DNA of 38,244 nt from an uncultured Afifella sp. (lineage in GTDB: Bacteria; Pseudomonadota; Alphaproteobacteria; Rhizobiales; Afifellaceae). The notes under the pieces were generated by a model. It worked only from the letters and a program-made list of their open reading frames with translations. It had not been told where the DNA came from and searched no databases. The position numbers and the translations under genes were made by a program. Where the stretch lies: assembly GCA_947259045.1 (NCBI GenBank), contig CAMYKZ010000033.1, positions 1 to 38,244 of the forward strand, read 5' to 3'. Below, one piece after another: positions 16,336 through 25,297 of this stretch. Every line of letters starts with the position of its first letter. Position 1 is the stretch's first letter.

Positions 16336-16929
16336 TCAGCTGGCGGATTCGAACAGCTCGCCGACATAATCCCAGTTGATCAGGCTGTCGAACCAGGTTT
16401 CCAGATAGACCGGGCGGGCATTGCGGTAATCGATATAATAGGAATGTTCCCAGACATCGACGCCCAGAAGCGGTGTGCCGCCGTGCACAAGCGGATTTTC
16501 ACCGTTCGGTGTCTTCATCACTTCAAGTTTGCCGTTTTTCATGGCAAGCCAGGCCCAGCCCGAGCCGAACTGGGTCTTGCCGGCGTCAATGAAGGCTGCG
16601 CGGAACTTTTCCATCGATCCCAGATCTTCGTTGATCTTGGCCTCAAGCGCGCCCGGGACCCCGCCGCTGGTCGGTGTCATCCATTTCCAGAAGTGGACAT
16701 GATTGTAATATTGGGCGGCCTGGTTGAATAGTTTGGGATCGTCGGTAAAGCTCTTTTTGACGATATCCTCAATCGACATGGATGCATAATCCTTGCCGGC
16801 GATCATATCGTTCATGACGGTCAGGTAGGCATTGTGATGTTTGTCGTGATGAAATTCCAGCGTTTCCGCTGACATATGCGGTGCAAGTGCATCATAGGCA
16901 TAGGGCAGTTCGGGCAATGTAAAGGACAT
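16336..16929 (-). CDS. sodB: Superoxide dismutase, Fe/Mn family
   Basis: A 197-residue cytosolic superoxide dismutase. All metal ligands are visible: histidine in LEFHHDKHH (near residue 27), histidine in YNHVHFWKWM, and aspartate and histidine in DVWEHSYYIDY. The family signature tyrosine (HNAYL) is also present. The length fits the bacterial dimeric enzyme. Fe or Mn preference cannot be assigned with certainty. GAGGAGA precedes the ATG. It is a single-gene unit with its own terminator and converges on the secreted-protein gene. Confidence 0.95.
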   Translation of the reverse strand: MSFTLPELPYAYDALAPHMSAETLEFHHDKHHNAYLTVMNDMIAGKDYASMSIEDIVKKSFTDDPKLFNQAAQYYNHVHFWKWMTPTSGGVPGALEAKINEDLGSMEKFRAAFIDAGKTQFGSGWAWLAMKNGKLEVMKTPNGENPLVHGGTPLLGVDVWEHSYYIDYRNARPVYLETWFDSLINWDYVGELFESAS

Positions 16930-17049
16930 TGTCGTCTCCTCGTTTCATGAAATCCGTTCGCCGTTGTCCGGCATATCTTCTATCTAACAGTCCTGACGCA
17001 GCCTGCAAGCGCCACCAGGGAAATTGCAACGCAATTGCAGAGCAAAAAG

Positions 17050-17083
17050 AAAACGGCTCCGGCATGAAAGCCGGAACCGTTTT
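17050..17083 (-). terminator. Strong intrinsic terminator after the 441-residue unknown protein gene
   Basis: A 14-base AAAACGG(C/T)TCCGGC stem, with one G-T pair on the minus strand, closes a six-base loop and is followed on the minus strand by a T-rich tract (TCTTTTTG). The flanking A and T runs make it able to work in both directions. It lies about 40 bases past the stop at 17123. Confidence 0.85.
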
Positions 17084-17122
17084 CCCGTTAAACCAGTCTT
17101 ATTCAGAAACGCAGATGGCCGA

Positions 17123-18448
17123 TCAGCTTTCCTGGTCGGGGACCAGTTCGGCGGCATCGCGCAGCCATTTGCGCACCGTTGCCGCGTCGACCGAAAGACC
17201 GATTTTCTCATGGTCCTTGACGATATCGGTGATCGGCGAATTGCGCCTGGAGCCGGGTTCGTATCCGTAACGGCCGATCGCCATTGCGGCAAAAATCTTC
17301 AACAGTGTTTCCCGATCTTCTGCCGGCATCGCTTCCACGGCGGCTTCCGTTTCCGCCCCAGTGTCCTCATCAGGTTCAGTGCCGGCATCAGTCCGGGCAT
17401 CCGCATCAGTCCGGGTGTCGGCGGCGGAAGATGCGCCCGGCTCCGCAATATCAGTGGCTATCAGGTCCAGGTCTGCAGGCGTTTCCGCGGCCAGCGCCAG
17501 ATCCGCCGCAAGCGGATCTGCAAGCGCCGCATCATCGTTTTCGATGTCGGCAGCCTGGTCGATTTTCGGGGCATGCGATGGTTCAGTTGCCGCCGCCACT
17601 GCAACATCGGCGTCCGGCACACTGTCATCCATTACGGCATCGGGACGTTCGGCCGGTTCACTGTGGGCCTTCGACGCACCATCGGCCAGAACGGCCTCCA
17701 GGATCTCCTCAGGGTCCGGATCCGGTTCCGGCCTGGCTGCCTCCTCAACGGCTTTCTGCAATTCAGCCAGCCGGATCGCGTTGATGGCGTGTTTCTGCTG
17801 GCGCGCCTGTTCCTCGTCATCGGAGCGCAACAATGCATCCAGTTCGACCGGCAGGGCAAAGCCGACGGTTTTGGCGTAACGCAGGAAATCGGCCGGAACC
17901 AGCGGCTCAAACAGCATGCCGTCAAAGCGTGCCCTGAGAAACTGCCGCCTGAGCGATTCATAGCGGCGCGCAAAGGCCGATTTATGGACCAGCGGGTCGA
18001 TACTGTCCCAGTTGACCACTTTGGGATCCTTGCCCAGGATCAGCGCGGTTGCTTCATCCAGGGTCCAGTAATTGCGCTCCACCCAGCTGCGATAATAGGC
18101 CCGCGCTGTCGGTTTGTTGAAAAACCGCTCGCCTTCGACACGGGCTGCTTCTTCAAGTTCGGTCAGCTTGTCTTTCTCGTGCTCATCGTCGATCAACTGC
18201 ATCAAGGCAACAGAAGACAGGCCACGCAATTCGTCTTCATATTCCGCAACGCTCTGCAGATAGGCATCCAGTTCGTCCTTGCGGGCGCCGGAAACCACCT
18301 CTTTCTGAACCGCCATTGTCAATTTGTCCGGAAACATGCGCAGGCAGAGGAACTCAACCAGCTCGTCAGATTTTCCCGTCTCCACGGAAGGTGTCGTTTC
18401 GCTCATATTCGTCCCGCCCTTGTCGTCTGTGTCAGAGGTGTCAGTCAT
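17123..18448 (-). CDS. Large hypothetical protein, paralogue A (acidic repeat-rich centre)
   Basis: A 441-residue protein of unknown function. The N-terminal region has ELVEFLCLRMFPDKLTM, a coiled region, and WTLDEATALILGKDPKVVNWDS followed by a SAFARRYESLRRQF helix. The centre (about 245-380) is low-complexity, rich in Ala, Asp, Glu and Pro, with DAD(A/T)RTDA repeats. The last 55 residues (ETLLKIFAAMAIGRYGYEP...VRKWLRDAAELV) form a conserved module. The protein at 19110 has the same architecture with a shorter centre. From memory the C-terminal module occurs on many otherwise unrelated hypothetical proteins of proteobacteria. An ATG at 18406 is an alternative start. No signal peptide or membrane segment. 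Confidence 0.8.
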   Translation of the reverse strand: MTDTSDTDDKGGTNMSETTPSVETGKSDELVEFLCLRMFPDKLTMAVQKEVVSGARKDELDAYLQSVAEYEDELRGLSSVALMQLIDDEHEKDKLTELEEAARVEGERFFNKPTARAYYRSWVERNYWTLDEATALILGKDPKVVNWDSIDPLVHKSAFARRYESLRRQFLRARFDGMLFEPLVPADFLRYAKTVGFALPVELDALLRSDDEEQARQQKHAINAIRLAELQKAVEEAARPEPDPDPEEILEAVLADGASKAHSEPAERPDAVMDDSVPDADVAVAAATEPSHAPKIDQAADIENDDAALADPLAADLALAAETPADLDLIATDIAEPGASSAADTRTDADARTDAGTEPDEDTGAETEAAVEAMPAEDRETLLKIFAAMAIGRYGYEPGSRRNSPITDIVKDHEKIGLSVDAATVRKWLRDAAELVPDQES

Positions 18449-18822
18449 TGGCTAATTAAATATTGTTGTTTCGCAAAGAAATTTAGATCTTAAATATCAC
18501 AGGAAGTTTTAATAACAATTGATCGAATTGTTTTCGAAAATAACAAAAATTGATTAAACAGCCCGATATTAATGGTTATTTGAAGCGGTTAACTGGTTAA
18601 TCGAGGTTTCGGAAAATCCTGTGTTTGTGCGGCATCAATTCAGTAACTCTGAAATTTGTTCGCCAATATCCGATCCAGACGGAGTATGAGAAAATTGCAA
18701 CGGGCGGCCGATTCAGTTTTTTCCAATTACGTGTATAGTATGGTCGATTTATCGGCGTTAGCGTATCTGCCGAAGTATCGCTTCGGACTGTATGCGCCGG
18801 CCTTGTGACGAGGAGATCTGAC
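18449..18822. other. AT-rich intergenic region without a gene
   Basis: This 374-base stretch between two divergent genes is clearly lower in GC than its surroundings, most of all at 18450-18600, where runs of A and T dominate. It should hold the promoters of the paralogue A gene and of the L7/L12-like gene. TTAA-rich motifs (for example TTAACTGGTTAA near 18590) are present but do not match the spacing of a CtrA box. I see no RNA gene in it. Confidence 0.55.
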
Positions 18823-19113
18823 TTGGAATCTGTTTTCGCCATGAATCCGTGGATCGTAATCGCCGCCGTCGCGCTGTTCAGCTTCGTGATCGGCCGCATG
18901 TCGGTGCGCGATACCGCAACCGGCCGGCGCCGCCAGCGAGCCGGCCAGACGAATATTCAGGCTGGTTCTGCAATCCCGGACACAACAGGCCTTGCGGAAG
19001 TCCGGAAACTCATGGCCAGCGGCCACAAGATCAACGCGATCAAGCATTATCGCGAAATGACGGGATGCGGCCTCAAGGAAGCAAAAGATTTTGTTGAATC
19101 GCTGGAGCGCTAG
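18823..19113 (+). CDS. Membrane-anchored protein with ribosomal L7/L12 C-terminal-like domain
   Basis: A small protein of about 96 residues. It has an N-terminal membrane helix (NPWIVIAAVALFSFVIG), a basic linker, then a segment GLAEVRKLMASGHKINAIKHYREMTGCGLKEAKDFVESL that matches the C-terminal domain of ribosomal protein L7/L12, including the xxTGxGLKEAKxxVE signature. It is not the ribosomal stalk protein itself. I chose a TTG start at 18823 since GAGGAG lies seven bases upstream; the ATG at 18841 and a GTG at 18805 are alternatives. It lies between two paralogous genes and overlaps the stop of the next one by four bases tail to tail. Confidence 0.75.
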   Translation: MESVFAMNPWIVIAAVALFSFVIGRMSVRDTATGRRRQRAGQTNIQAGSAIPDTTGLAEVRKLMASGHKINAIKHYREMTGCGLKEAKDFVESLER

Positions 19114-20066
19114 ACCGCCTGCTTCTGGGCCGAAACCAGCCGGGCCGCATCGGCGAGCAGTTTGTGGGCGGCGTCCGGTTTGACCGAAAGGCCGACTTTT
19201 TCGAAATCGTTGACGATTGTCTCTGTGACCGACATGTCCGCGCAAGCCGGGTCCATGCCGTAACGCCCGATGGCGACGGCGCCCAGCATTTTCAGAAGCG
19301 TTTCCCGTTCCAGGCGCATCATCATGATCGTGTCTGAACCGGAATCCGCCTTTGCAGCAGGCTCTTCTGCCTCATCGGGTTTTGGCGCCTGAAGCTTCTG
19401 CCGGTTCTGCTCAAGCAGCCGCTGGAATTCAGTGACACCGCTGGGTTGTTCGCACGGTGCTTCCGGTTCCGCCGGCTTGTCTTCGGTCTTGCGGACCGGC
19501 GCCAGCAGAGCTTCCAGTTCCGCCGGCAGGGCGAAGCCGGAAAACTTGGCATAGTGCAGGTAAGCTGCGGGTGTCTGGGACTTGTGAAGTTCGCCGGAAT
19601 CGCGAACCGATTTCAGTTGCTGGCGAAGGTCGCCGTACCGTTTTGCGAATTTCGATTTGTAAACCAGCGGATTGACATTGTCCCAATAGACCACATCGGG
19701 ATCCTTGCCGAGCAACAACGCTGTCGCGTCGTCAATCGACCAGGTTTCGCGCTTGGTCCACTCGAAATAATCCGCCCGCGCTGACCGGTCGTAGAAGAAA
19801 CGATTATTTTCTTCCTGCTGATCCTGTTCCCGCTGAAGCTCTTCATCGCCTTCCTTCTCGTCGGCAATCAGTTGCTGCAATGCCGTCTCAGAAAGCTCGC
19901 TCAGTTCCGCCTCGTAGCAATCGATTGCCTCGATATAGGCCATGGCGGCATCGTATTTGTCGCCGGTCAGAAGTTCGGCTTTCGCCTTGATGGTCAGTTT
20001 TGCCGGAAACAGCCGCAGGCTGAGGAATTCAATCAAACTGTTACTGTGCTGAAAGGACTGGTTCAT
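19110..20066 (-). CDS. Hypothetical protein, paralogue B of the protein at 17123
   Basis: A 318-residue protein with the same order of blocks as paralogue A: LIEFLSLRLFPAKLTI at the start, an acidic coiled segment, WSIDDATALLLGKDPDVVYWDNVNPLVYKSKFAKRY, then YLHYAKFSGFALPAELEALL. A shorter variable centre follows, then the C-terminal module ETLLKMLGAVAIGRYGMDP...VNDFEKVGLSVKPDAAHKLLADAARLV. The FALP(V/A)ELEALL block is shared too. No catalytic motif, signal peptide or membrane helix is visible. Function unknown; the arginine/tryptophan-rich middle and helical ends could suit a nucleic-acid or protein-binding role. Confidence 0.8.
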   Translation of the reverse strand: MNQSFQHSNSLIEFLSLRLFPAKLTIKAKAELLTGDKYDAAMAYIEAIDCYEAELSELSETALQQLIADEKEGDEELQREQDQQEENNRFFYDRSARADYFEWTKRETWSIDDATALLLGKDPDVVYWDNVNPLVYKSKFAKRYGDLRQQLKSVRDSGELHKSQTPAAYLHYAKFSGFALPAELEALLAPVRKTEDKPAEPEAPCEQPSGVTEFQRLLEQNRQKLQAPKPDEAEEPAAKADSGSDTIMMMRLERETLLKMLGAVAIGRYGMDPACADMSVTETIVNDFEKVGLSVKPDAAHKLLADAARLVSAQKQAV

Positions 20067-20178
20067 GGGGTCTCAAGGATAGGTTGAAATTTTCGTCAAA
20101 TCCTTCCTAGCATGGCATGTTTAAATAACGGTTGAAGCAATGGTTCCGATTGTCTGCATTAACCTGTGCCGGTGCGGA

Positions 20179-22251
20179 TCAGGCAACGAGGGTGACTTTC
20201 ACAGCAAAAGCCTGTTCGATCGCGGTTTCTTTCAGCGCGTCGAACCGGCCGGACGCGCCGGCATGGCCGGCATCCATATTGGTGCGCAACAAAAGCAGAT
20301 TGCCGTCGGTTTTGTTCGCTCTGAGCCGCGCCACCCATTTGGCCGGTTCCCAATAGGTGACCCGTGGGTCCGTCAGTCCGGCCATCGCAAGGATCGGCGG
20401 ATAGGCCTGCGTTGCGACATTCTCATAAGGCGAATAGGACAGGATGGTCCTGAAATCGGTTTCGCTGGTGATCGGATTGCCCCATTCCGGCCATTCCGGC
20501 GGCGTCAGCGGCAACGTGTCGTCGAGCATCGTGTTCATCACATCGACAAACGGCACCACCGCGATGATGCCGCCAAACAGGTCCGGCGCCATGTTGGCGA
20601 CAGCACCCATCAGCATTCCGCCGGCTGAGCCGCCTTCGGCGACGATGCGGCCGCGGGCGGTGAAATTTTCGGCGGCGAGAAACTCGCCGGCTGAAACAAA
20701 ATCCTTGAACGTATTGGTTTTTTTCTCGCGCTTGCCGTCTTCGTACCAGGCAAAACCCTTTTCCTTGCCGCCGCGGATATGCGCAATGGCATAGACAAAA
20801 CCGCGGTCGACCAGCGACAGCCGCGATGTGCCGAAACCAGCCGGCATCGCCATGCCATAGGAGCCGTAACCGTAAAGCAGGCAGGGCGCTGACCCATCGA
20901 GCGGCGTATCCTTGCGATAGAGCAGTGACACCGGCACGCTTTCGCCATCATGGGCCGGGGCCATCACCCGCCGGGTGACATAATCGTCCGCATCGTGCCC
21001 TGACGGCACCTCCTGCTCCTTGCGCAGGGTCCGCTCCCGGCTCTCCATGTCGTAATCATAGGTCCGTTGCGGCGTGGTCATCGACGAATAGGTGAAGCGG
21101 ATCATGCTGGTGTCGAACTCGTAACCGCCGGAAAGGCCGAGCGAATAGGCCTCTTCGTCGAAGGCAATGGCGTGTTCGTCGCCGTCCGACAGCCGCCGGA
21201 TGACAATCCGCGGCAGCCCGTCTTCACGTTCCAGGCGCACCATATGATCGGCATAGACGCTGTGCGACAGGATCAGCCGCCCCGGTTTATGCTCAATCAG
21301 GTCCTGCCAGTTTTGCGGGCCCGGATCATCGGCCGGTGCGGTGACGATCTTGAAGTCCTTGGCGCCGTCACGGTTGGTCAGGATATAGAACGTTCCACCG
21401 GCTTCATCGACGGAATATTCCACCTGGTGTTCGCGTGCCGCAATCAGTTGTAGCTTGGCATCCGGTTGGCCGGCCGGTAGGAAGCGCACTTCCGATGTTT
21501 CGTGATCATGGCAATCGATGATGAGGTAATTGTGCGATTGGGTCTTGCCCACGCCCATGAACAGGCCGGCGTCTTTTTCCTCGTAGACCAGAACGTCGTC
21601 GGCCGGATCATCGCCCAGCCTGTGCCGAAACAATTTTGACGGCCGGTGATTGTCGTCCAGGCGGATATAGAAAATCACATCGCCGCCGGCAGACCAGACG
21701 CCGCCGCCGCCGGTATCGGATATTTCGTCTGCCAGATCGGCGCCGGTTTCAAGGTCGCGGAATTTCAGCGTGAAAAATTCCGAACCCTTGTCGTCGAAAG
21801 CCCAGGCCAGCCTGTCGTGGTTGGGAGAGTGGCTGGCACCGGCGAGCCGGAAATAGGCTTTGCCGTCGGCCAGCGCATTACCATCCAGCATGACACTTTC
21901 CGCGCCGCCTTCGCGCGGTTCGCGCACCAGAAGCGGATGCTGGCCGCCTTCGACAAAGCGGATGCCGTAGGACCACGGCCCGTCCGGCGCCGGCACGGAG
22001 GAATCGTCCTCCTTGATACGCCCCCTCATTTCAGCAAACAGGGTTTCCTGCAGCGCCTCCGTGTCTGCCATCCCGGCTTTGAAATAGGCATTCTCCGCCT
22101 CCAGATGGGCGCGGATATCCGCCGCCAGAACCGACGGGTCGCGCATCACGTCCTGCCAGTTGTCGGCTCTCAGCCAGGCATAATCGTCAGTCAGCGTGTG
22201 GCCGTGACGGGTGTCCGTCACCGGACGTTTGTCGGCAATTGGCGGTTTCAT
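20179..22251 (-). CDS. ptrB: S9 family prolyl oligopeptidase, oligopeptidase B-like
   Basis: A 690-residue serine peptidase with an N-terminal beta-propeller and a C-terminal alpha/beta-hydrolase domain. The N-terminus has DDYAWLRADNWQ as in oligopeptidase B. The catalytic serine is in EGGSAGGMLMGA, the aspartate in GLTDPRVTYWEPAKW and the histidine in MDAGHAGASGRFD. Oligopeptidase B cleaves small peptides after basic residues in the cytosol; the acidic residues that set this preference were not checked one by one, so specificity is inferred. It starts 24 bases after msrB and is the last gene of a four-gene minus-strand cluster. Confidence 0.92.
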   Translation of the reverse strand: MKPPIADKRPVTDTRHGHTLTDDYAWLRADNWQDVMRDPSVLAADIRAHLEAENAYFKAGMADTEALQETLFAEMRGRIKEDDSSVPAPDGPWSYGIRFVEGGQHPLLVREPREGGAESVMLDGNALADGKAYFRLAGASHSPNHDRLAWAFDDKGSEFFTLKFRDLETGADLADEISDTGGGGVWSAGGDVIFYIRLDDNHRPSKLFRHRLGDDPADDVLVYEEKDAGLFMGVGKTQSHNYLIIDCHDHETSEVRFLPAGQPDAKLQLIAAREHQVEYSVDEAGGTFYILTNRDGAKDFKIVTAPADDPGPQNWQDLIEHKPGRLILSHSVYADHMVRLEREDGLPRIVIRRLSDGDEHAIAFDEEAYSLGLSGGYEFDTSMIRFTYSSMTTPQRTYDYDMESRERTLRKEQEVPSGHDADDYVTRRVMAPAHDGESVPVSLLYRKDTPLDGSAPCLLYGYGSYGMAMPAGFGTSRLSLVDRGFVYAIAHIRGGKEKGFAWYEDGKREKKTNTFKDFVSAGEFLAAENFTARGRIVAEGGSAGGMLMGAVANMAPDLFGGIIAVVPFVDVMNTMLDDTLPLTPPEWPEWGNPITSETDFRTILSYSPYENVATQAYPPILAMAGLTDPRVTYWEPAKWVARLRANKTDGNLLLLRTNMDAGHAGASGRFDALKETAIEQAFAVKVTLVA

Positions 22252-22275
22252 GGAAACTCCGGTCTGAACAGTGGT

Positions 22276-22707
22276 TCAGGCTTCATCAACCGGTTTGAAC
22301 GACAGCGCAACCCCGTTCATGCAATAGCGCAGTCCGGTCGGCTGCGGCCCGTCTGGGAACACATGGCCCAGATGCGCGTCACAACGCGCACAGCGTGTTT
22401 CGGTGCGGGTGGAGAAGAACCCCTTGTCGACATATTCGGCAATTGCATCCGGGCTGACGGGCTGGAAAAAACTTGGCCAGCCGGTGCCTGAATCGAATTT
22501 GGCATCGGAACTGAACAGGGCTGCGCCGCAACAGACACAATCATACCGGCCAGGGGTCTTGTCATTATTGTAGGGGTGGCTGAAAGCGGGCTCGGTGCCA
22601 TGCTCCCGCGTGACATAATATTCTTCCGGCGTCAGTTGCTCACGCCACTCGGCGTCTGTCTTTTCCTGCACGTTTGCATCGGCGGCATTTTCGGAAGTAT
22701 CGGTCAT
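22276..22707 (-). CDS. msrB: Peptide-methionine (R)-S-oxide reductase
   Basis: A 143-residue MsrB. It shows the zinc CxxC pairs (CVCCG and CARCD), the [11 protein letters not shown] substrate segment, and the catalytic cysteine in LRYCMNG. It reduces methionine-R-sulphoxide in oxidised proteins. I chose the ATG at 22707 ([10 protein letters not shown]); the longer in-frame start upstream is unsupported. There is no signal peptide, so it should act in the cytosol. It is placed 24 bases before the oligopeptidase gene, which fits a shared role in handling damaged proteins and peptides. Confidence 0.95.
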   Translation of the reverse strand: MTDTSENAADANVQEKTDAEWREQLTPEEYYVTREHGTEPAFSHPYNNDKTPGRYDCVCCGAALFSSDAKFDSGTGWPSFFQPVSPDAIAEYVDKGFFSTRTETRCARCDAHLGHVFPDGPQPTGLRYCMNGVALSFKPVDEA

Positions 22708-22767
22708 CGGTCTCGCTCCATATATCGCCAAGGTATGTAAGCAAACGCCATCCGGCAAGGCCGGCGC

Positions 22768-23925
22768 TCACTGCCGGACAATCACATCTTCGAGCGCTTT
22801 CGGATGATCCGTCAGCGGCTCATAACCGTCTTCGGTGACGATAAAACTGTCGCCGACCTGGGCGCGAAACGTCCTGGCGACGCTGACCGACCCGTCAACG
22901 GCGAACACCATGCCCGGTTTCAAAATTGTCTTGTCGCCGGCAACCAGTTGCGGTTTTTCCAGGAAACTGAACCCGGTCGCCCGTCCGCAGCGGAACGGAT
23001 AGTCGAATCCGGCCGCCTGAATGACCTCAGCATAGGCGGCATGAACGTCCTCAGCGCTAACGCCCGGGCGCAGCATGCCGAGAGCGGCTGCCTGGCTTTC
23101 CACCGCAACCTGATAGACAGGGGCCTGTGATTTGTCGGCGATCTCGCCGATCCAGAATGTCCGGTCGAAGCCAAGCTTGAAGCGGTGAAAATTGGTCATG
23201 CCGCAAAAACAGAGAAATACCGGCTCGCCGCGCTGCATGATCCGCGCACTCGCCCGGTGGTGGGGCATGGTAATGTCGCGGCCGGATGCCATGATCTGCA
23301 GGAAATGGGTGTTGGGAGACATGCGCTGATCCGGGTAGTGGGCCGCAAGCAGTTCAGCCGCCTTGCGGGTGCCGGCCGCCGATGTTGCCAGCGCCACCTC
23401 GAATTCCGGCACATTGTCGCCGATGGCTGCGCGGCCGGCCGTCATCATTGCCATGGCCACCTGTCCCGCATGGCGCGCCAGGTCCAGTTCTTCATCGGAT
23501 TTGATCATCCGCATGTCGGCGACAATCGGCGTGATCTCGCCGATCCGATGTCCGTCAACGATTGTCGAGACATAATTGCGCACGACAGGCGGCATCCGGT
23601 CGGATTCGATCGCAACGCGCCCGCTACCGTTCAAAACATCAGGCAGCACTTCGCGCCATTCATCGCCAAGACCGTCGTTCCACGGTGCGATGCGGTCGAC
23701 GATGGCGGCGGCTTCGGCCATATCGATTTCCATCGACGGCGTGATCAGAATGCTCTCGCCGGCGCGTGGCACGACAAGGATCGTCGGCCGCCCGAATTCC
23801 ATATGAAGATAGTCATAATAGCCGGTGAAATAATAAACCGCGTCGTCGTCGGTGATCAGCGCAACGTCAAAACCCTCTTCGCCGATCCGCCGGCGGAGTT
23901 CGTCCATCCGCTTGGCAAACATCAT
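22768..23925 (-). CDS. M24 family (creatinase / Xaa-Pro peptidase-like) protein lacking the metal ligands
   Basis: A 385-residue protein with the creatinase N-terminal domain (ALITDDDAVYYFTGY) and a pita-bread C-terminal domain. The metal ligands of true M24 peptidases are mostly replaced: the first aspartate position reads VFLCFCG, the histidine loop reads RCGRATGFS, and the glutamates read VFAVDGS and AQVGDS. A PHHRAS segment holds histidines at the creatinase active-site region. It is thus more likely a metal-free hydrolase of the creatinase/ectoine hydrolase kind than an aminopeptidase. The start ATG at 23925 overlaps the stop of the M20 gene (ATGA), so translation is probably coupled. 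Confidence 0.85.
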   Translation of the reverse strand: MMFAKRMDELRRRIGEEGFDVALITDDDAVYYFTGYYDYLHMEFGRPTILVVPRAGESILITPSMEIDMAEAAAIVDRIAPWNDGLGDEWREVLPDVLNGSGRVAIESDRMPPVVRNYVSTIVDGHRIGEITPIVADMRMIKSDEELDLARHAGQVAMAMMTAGRAAIGDNVPEFEVALATSAAGTRKAAELLAAHYPDQRMSPNTHFLQIMASGRDITMPHHRASARIMQRGEPVFLCFCGMTNFHRFKLGFDRTFWIGEIADKSQAPVYQVAVESQAAALGMLRPGVSAEDVHAAYAEVIQAAGFDYPFRCGRATGFSFLEKPQLVAGDKTILKPGMVFAVDGSVSVARTFRAQVGDSFIVTEDGYEPLTDHPKALEDVIVRQ

Positions 23926-25103
23926 GCCTGGTCTCCGCTCAATTGCTGTTCCACAAGTGTGGCCCAAAACGACGAGCCAAAGGTCAGGGCCTCGTCGTTG
24001 AAATCATAATCGGCGGAATGAAGCGGCCGGGCATTGGCGCCGTCTAAACCATTGCCCATCAGGACGAAGCAGCCGGGTTTCGCAGCCGCCATATGGGCGA
24101 AATCTTCTGAAAAAAGTTTTGCCGGGCAGTCGCCATCAACATGGTTCGCGCCAACCAGTTCGGTCGCGGCGTCCACCGCCGCCCGGGCGGGCGCAGCCGC
24201 ATTGATCGTTGCGGGAAAAATCGTCTCGTAGCTGACATTTGCGGTGACGTCATGGGCCAGGCAGATCCCTTCGACAATCTGCCGCATCCGCTTTTCGATT
24301 GCCGCGTTGATATCGGGCGCGAGTGCACGTGCATCGCCGCGCAATGTGGCATGGCCCGGCAAAATATTGCGCCCGCCGTCAGTGGCAAACTCCGTGACCG
24401 ACACCACGCCGTTGAGGCTGGGGTTTAGTTTACGCGCCACGATGGTCTGCAGCGCACCGACAATCTCCGAACCGACCAGGATGGCGTCGACCCCCATATG
24501 CGGCAGTGCGGCATGCCCGCCACGTGCGGCCACGCTAATCTCAAAAAGGCTTTCGCTCGCTGTGATCGGTCCGGACCGTGTCGCAAATGTACCCAGCGCC
24601 ATGCCGGGAATATTGTGCATTGCGTAGACCTGATCGACATCGAACCGCCCGAACAGCCCGTCTTCGATCATTGCCGGCGCGCCGAGGCCATGTTCCTCGT
24701 TGGGCTGGAAGATGAACACGACCCGGCCGTTGAAATCATCATTGGCGGAGAGATGTTTTGCCGCGCCGAGCAACATTGCAATGTGGCCGTCATGGCCGCA
24801 GGCATGCATGACGCCATCGTTGCCGGAGCGATAGGCAAACCGGTTCTGTTCGCAGATCGGCAGCGCATCCATGTCTGCGCGCAGCCCGATGCTGAGCGGG
24901 CCGTTGCCGCGCTGCAGAATGCCGACAACGCCGTTCCGGCCGATCCCCTGATGGACTTCAAGACCGAACTCACCCAGCAACTCTGCGACCTGTGCCGAGG
25001 TTCGATGTTCGTCAAAGCCCAGTTCGGGCCGGCTGTGAAAATCGTGCCGCCACATGGTCATCTCATTTTGCAGATAATATGTTGGCAGCGTACCGGCCGG
25101 CAT
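23922..25103 (-). CDS. M20 family amidohydrolase (hippurate / N-acyl amino acid hydrolase type)
   Basis: A 393-residue M20D-type hydrolase. It shows WRHDFHSRPELGFDE, LRADMDALPI, VMHACGHDGHIAMLLGAA, FQPNEEHGLGA (glutamate pair), YAMHNIPGMALG and a SEDFAHM end, all typical of hippurate hydrolases and aminoacylases with two metal ions. It removes the acyl group from an N-acyl amino acid or related amide; the natural substrate is unknown. AGGAG lies seven bases before the ATG at 25103, which decides it over an upstream ATG at 25124. The gene heads the cluster that continues with the M24 homologue. Confidence 0.92.
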   Translation of the reverse strand: MPAGTLPTYYLQNEMTMWRHDFHSRPELGFDEHRTSAQVAELLGEFGLEVHQGIGRNGVVGILQRGNGPLSIGLRADMDALPICEQNRFAYRSGNDGVMHACGHDGHIAMLLGAAKHLSANDDFNGRVVFIFQPNEEHGLGAPAMIEDGLFGRFDVDQVYAMHNIPGMALGTFATRSGPITASESLFEISVAARGGHAALPHMGVDAILVGSEIVGALQTIVARKLNPSLNGVVSVTEFATDGGRNILPGHATLRGDARALAPDINAAIEKRMRQIVEGICLAHDVTANVSYETIFPATINAAAPARAAVDAATELVGANHVDGDCPAKLFSEDFAHMAAAKPGCFVLMGNGLDGANARPLHSADYDFNDEALTFGSSFWATLVEQQLSGDQA

Positions 25104-25297
25104 TGTGTGCTCCTGGTTCGACATCAGATGCACAGGCTAGTTTGGCCCCGGCGTCGGAGGCAAGAAGCAAATTCGAGCTCGCATTGAGCGATTTGGCTTC
25201 AGGTCCGCTTCACGGTTCAGTCGGTTGCATCGTGTCCGCACGGCTTCGTGAAGCCATGCCGCTTGACCGGGCCAGGGGCTGCGCCTAGTCGGAGCGC

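Noticed and set aside
17024..18493. A 489-codon open frame antisense to the 441-residue unknown protein
   Set aside because: It runs across a strong terminator and has no ribosome site or domain. The minus-strand gene is supported by a paralogue.
18560..18610. CtrA-type binding sites in the AT-rich intergenic region
   Set aside because: TTAA motifs are present but none has the seven-base spacing of TTAA-N7-TTAA.
25245..25258. GGCTTCGTGAAGCC inverted repeat upstream of the NuoL-like gene
   Set aside because: Short and without T tract or clear promoter relation; too common in GC-rich DNA to call.
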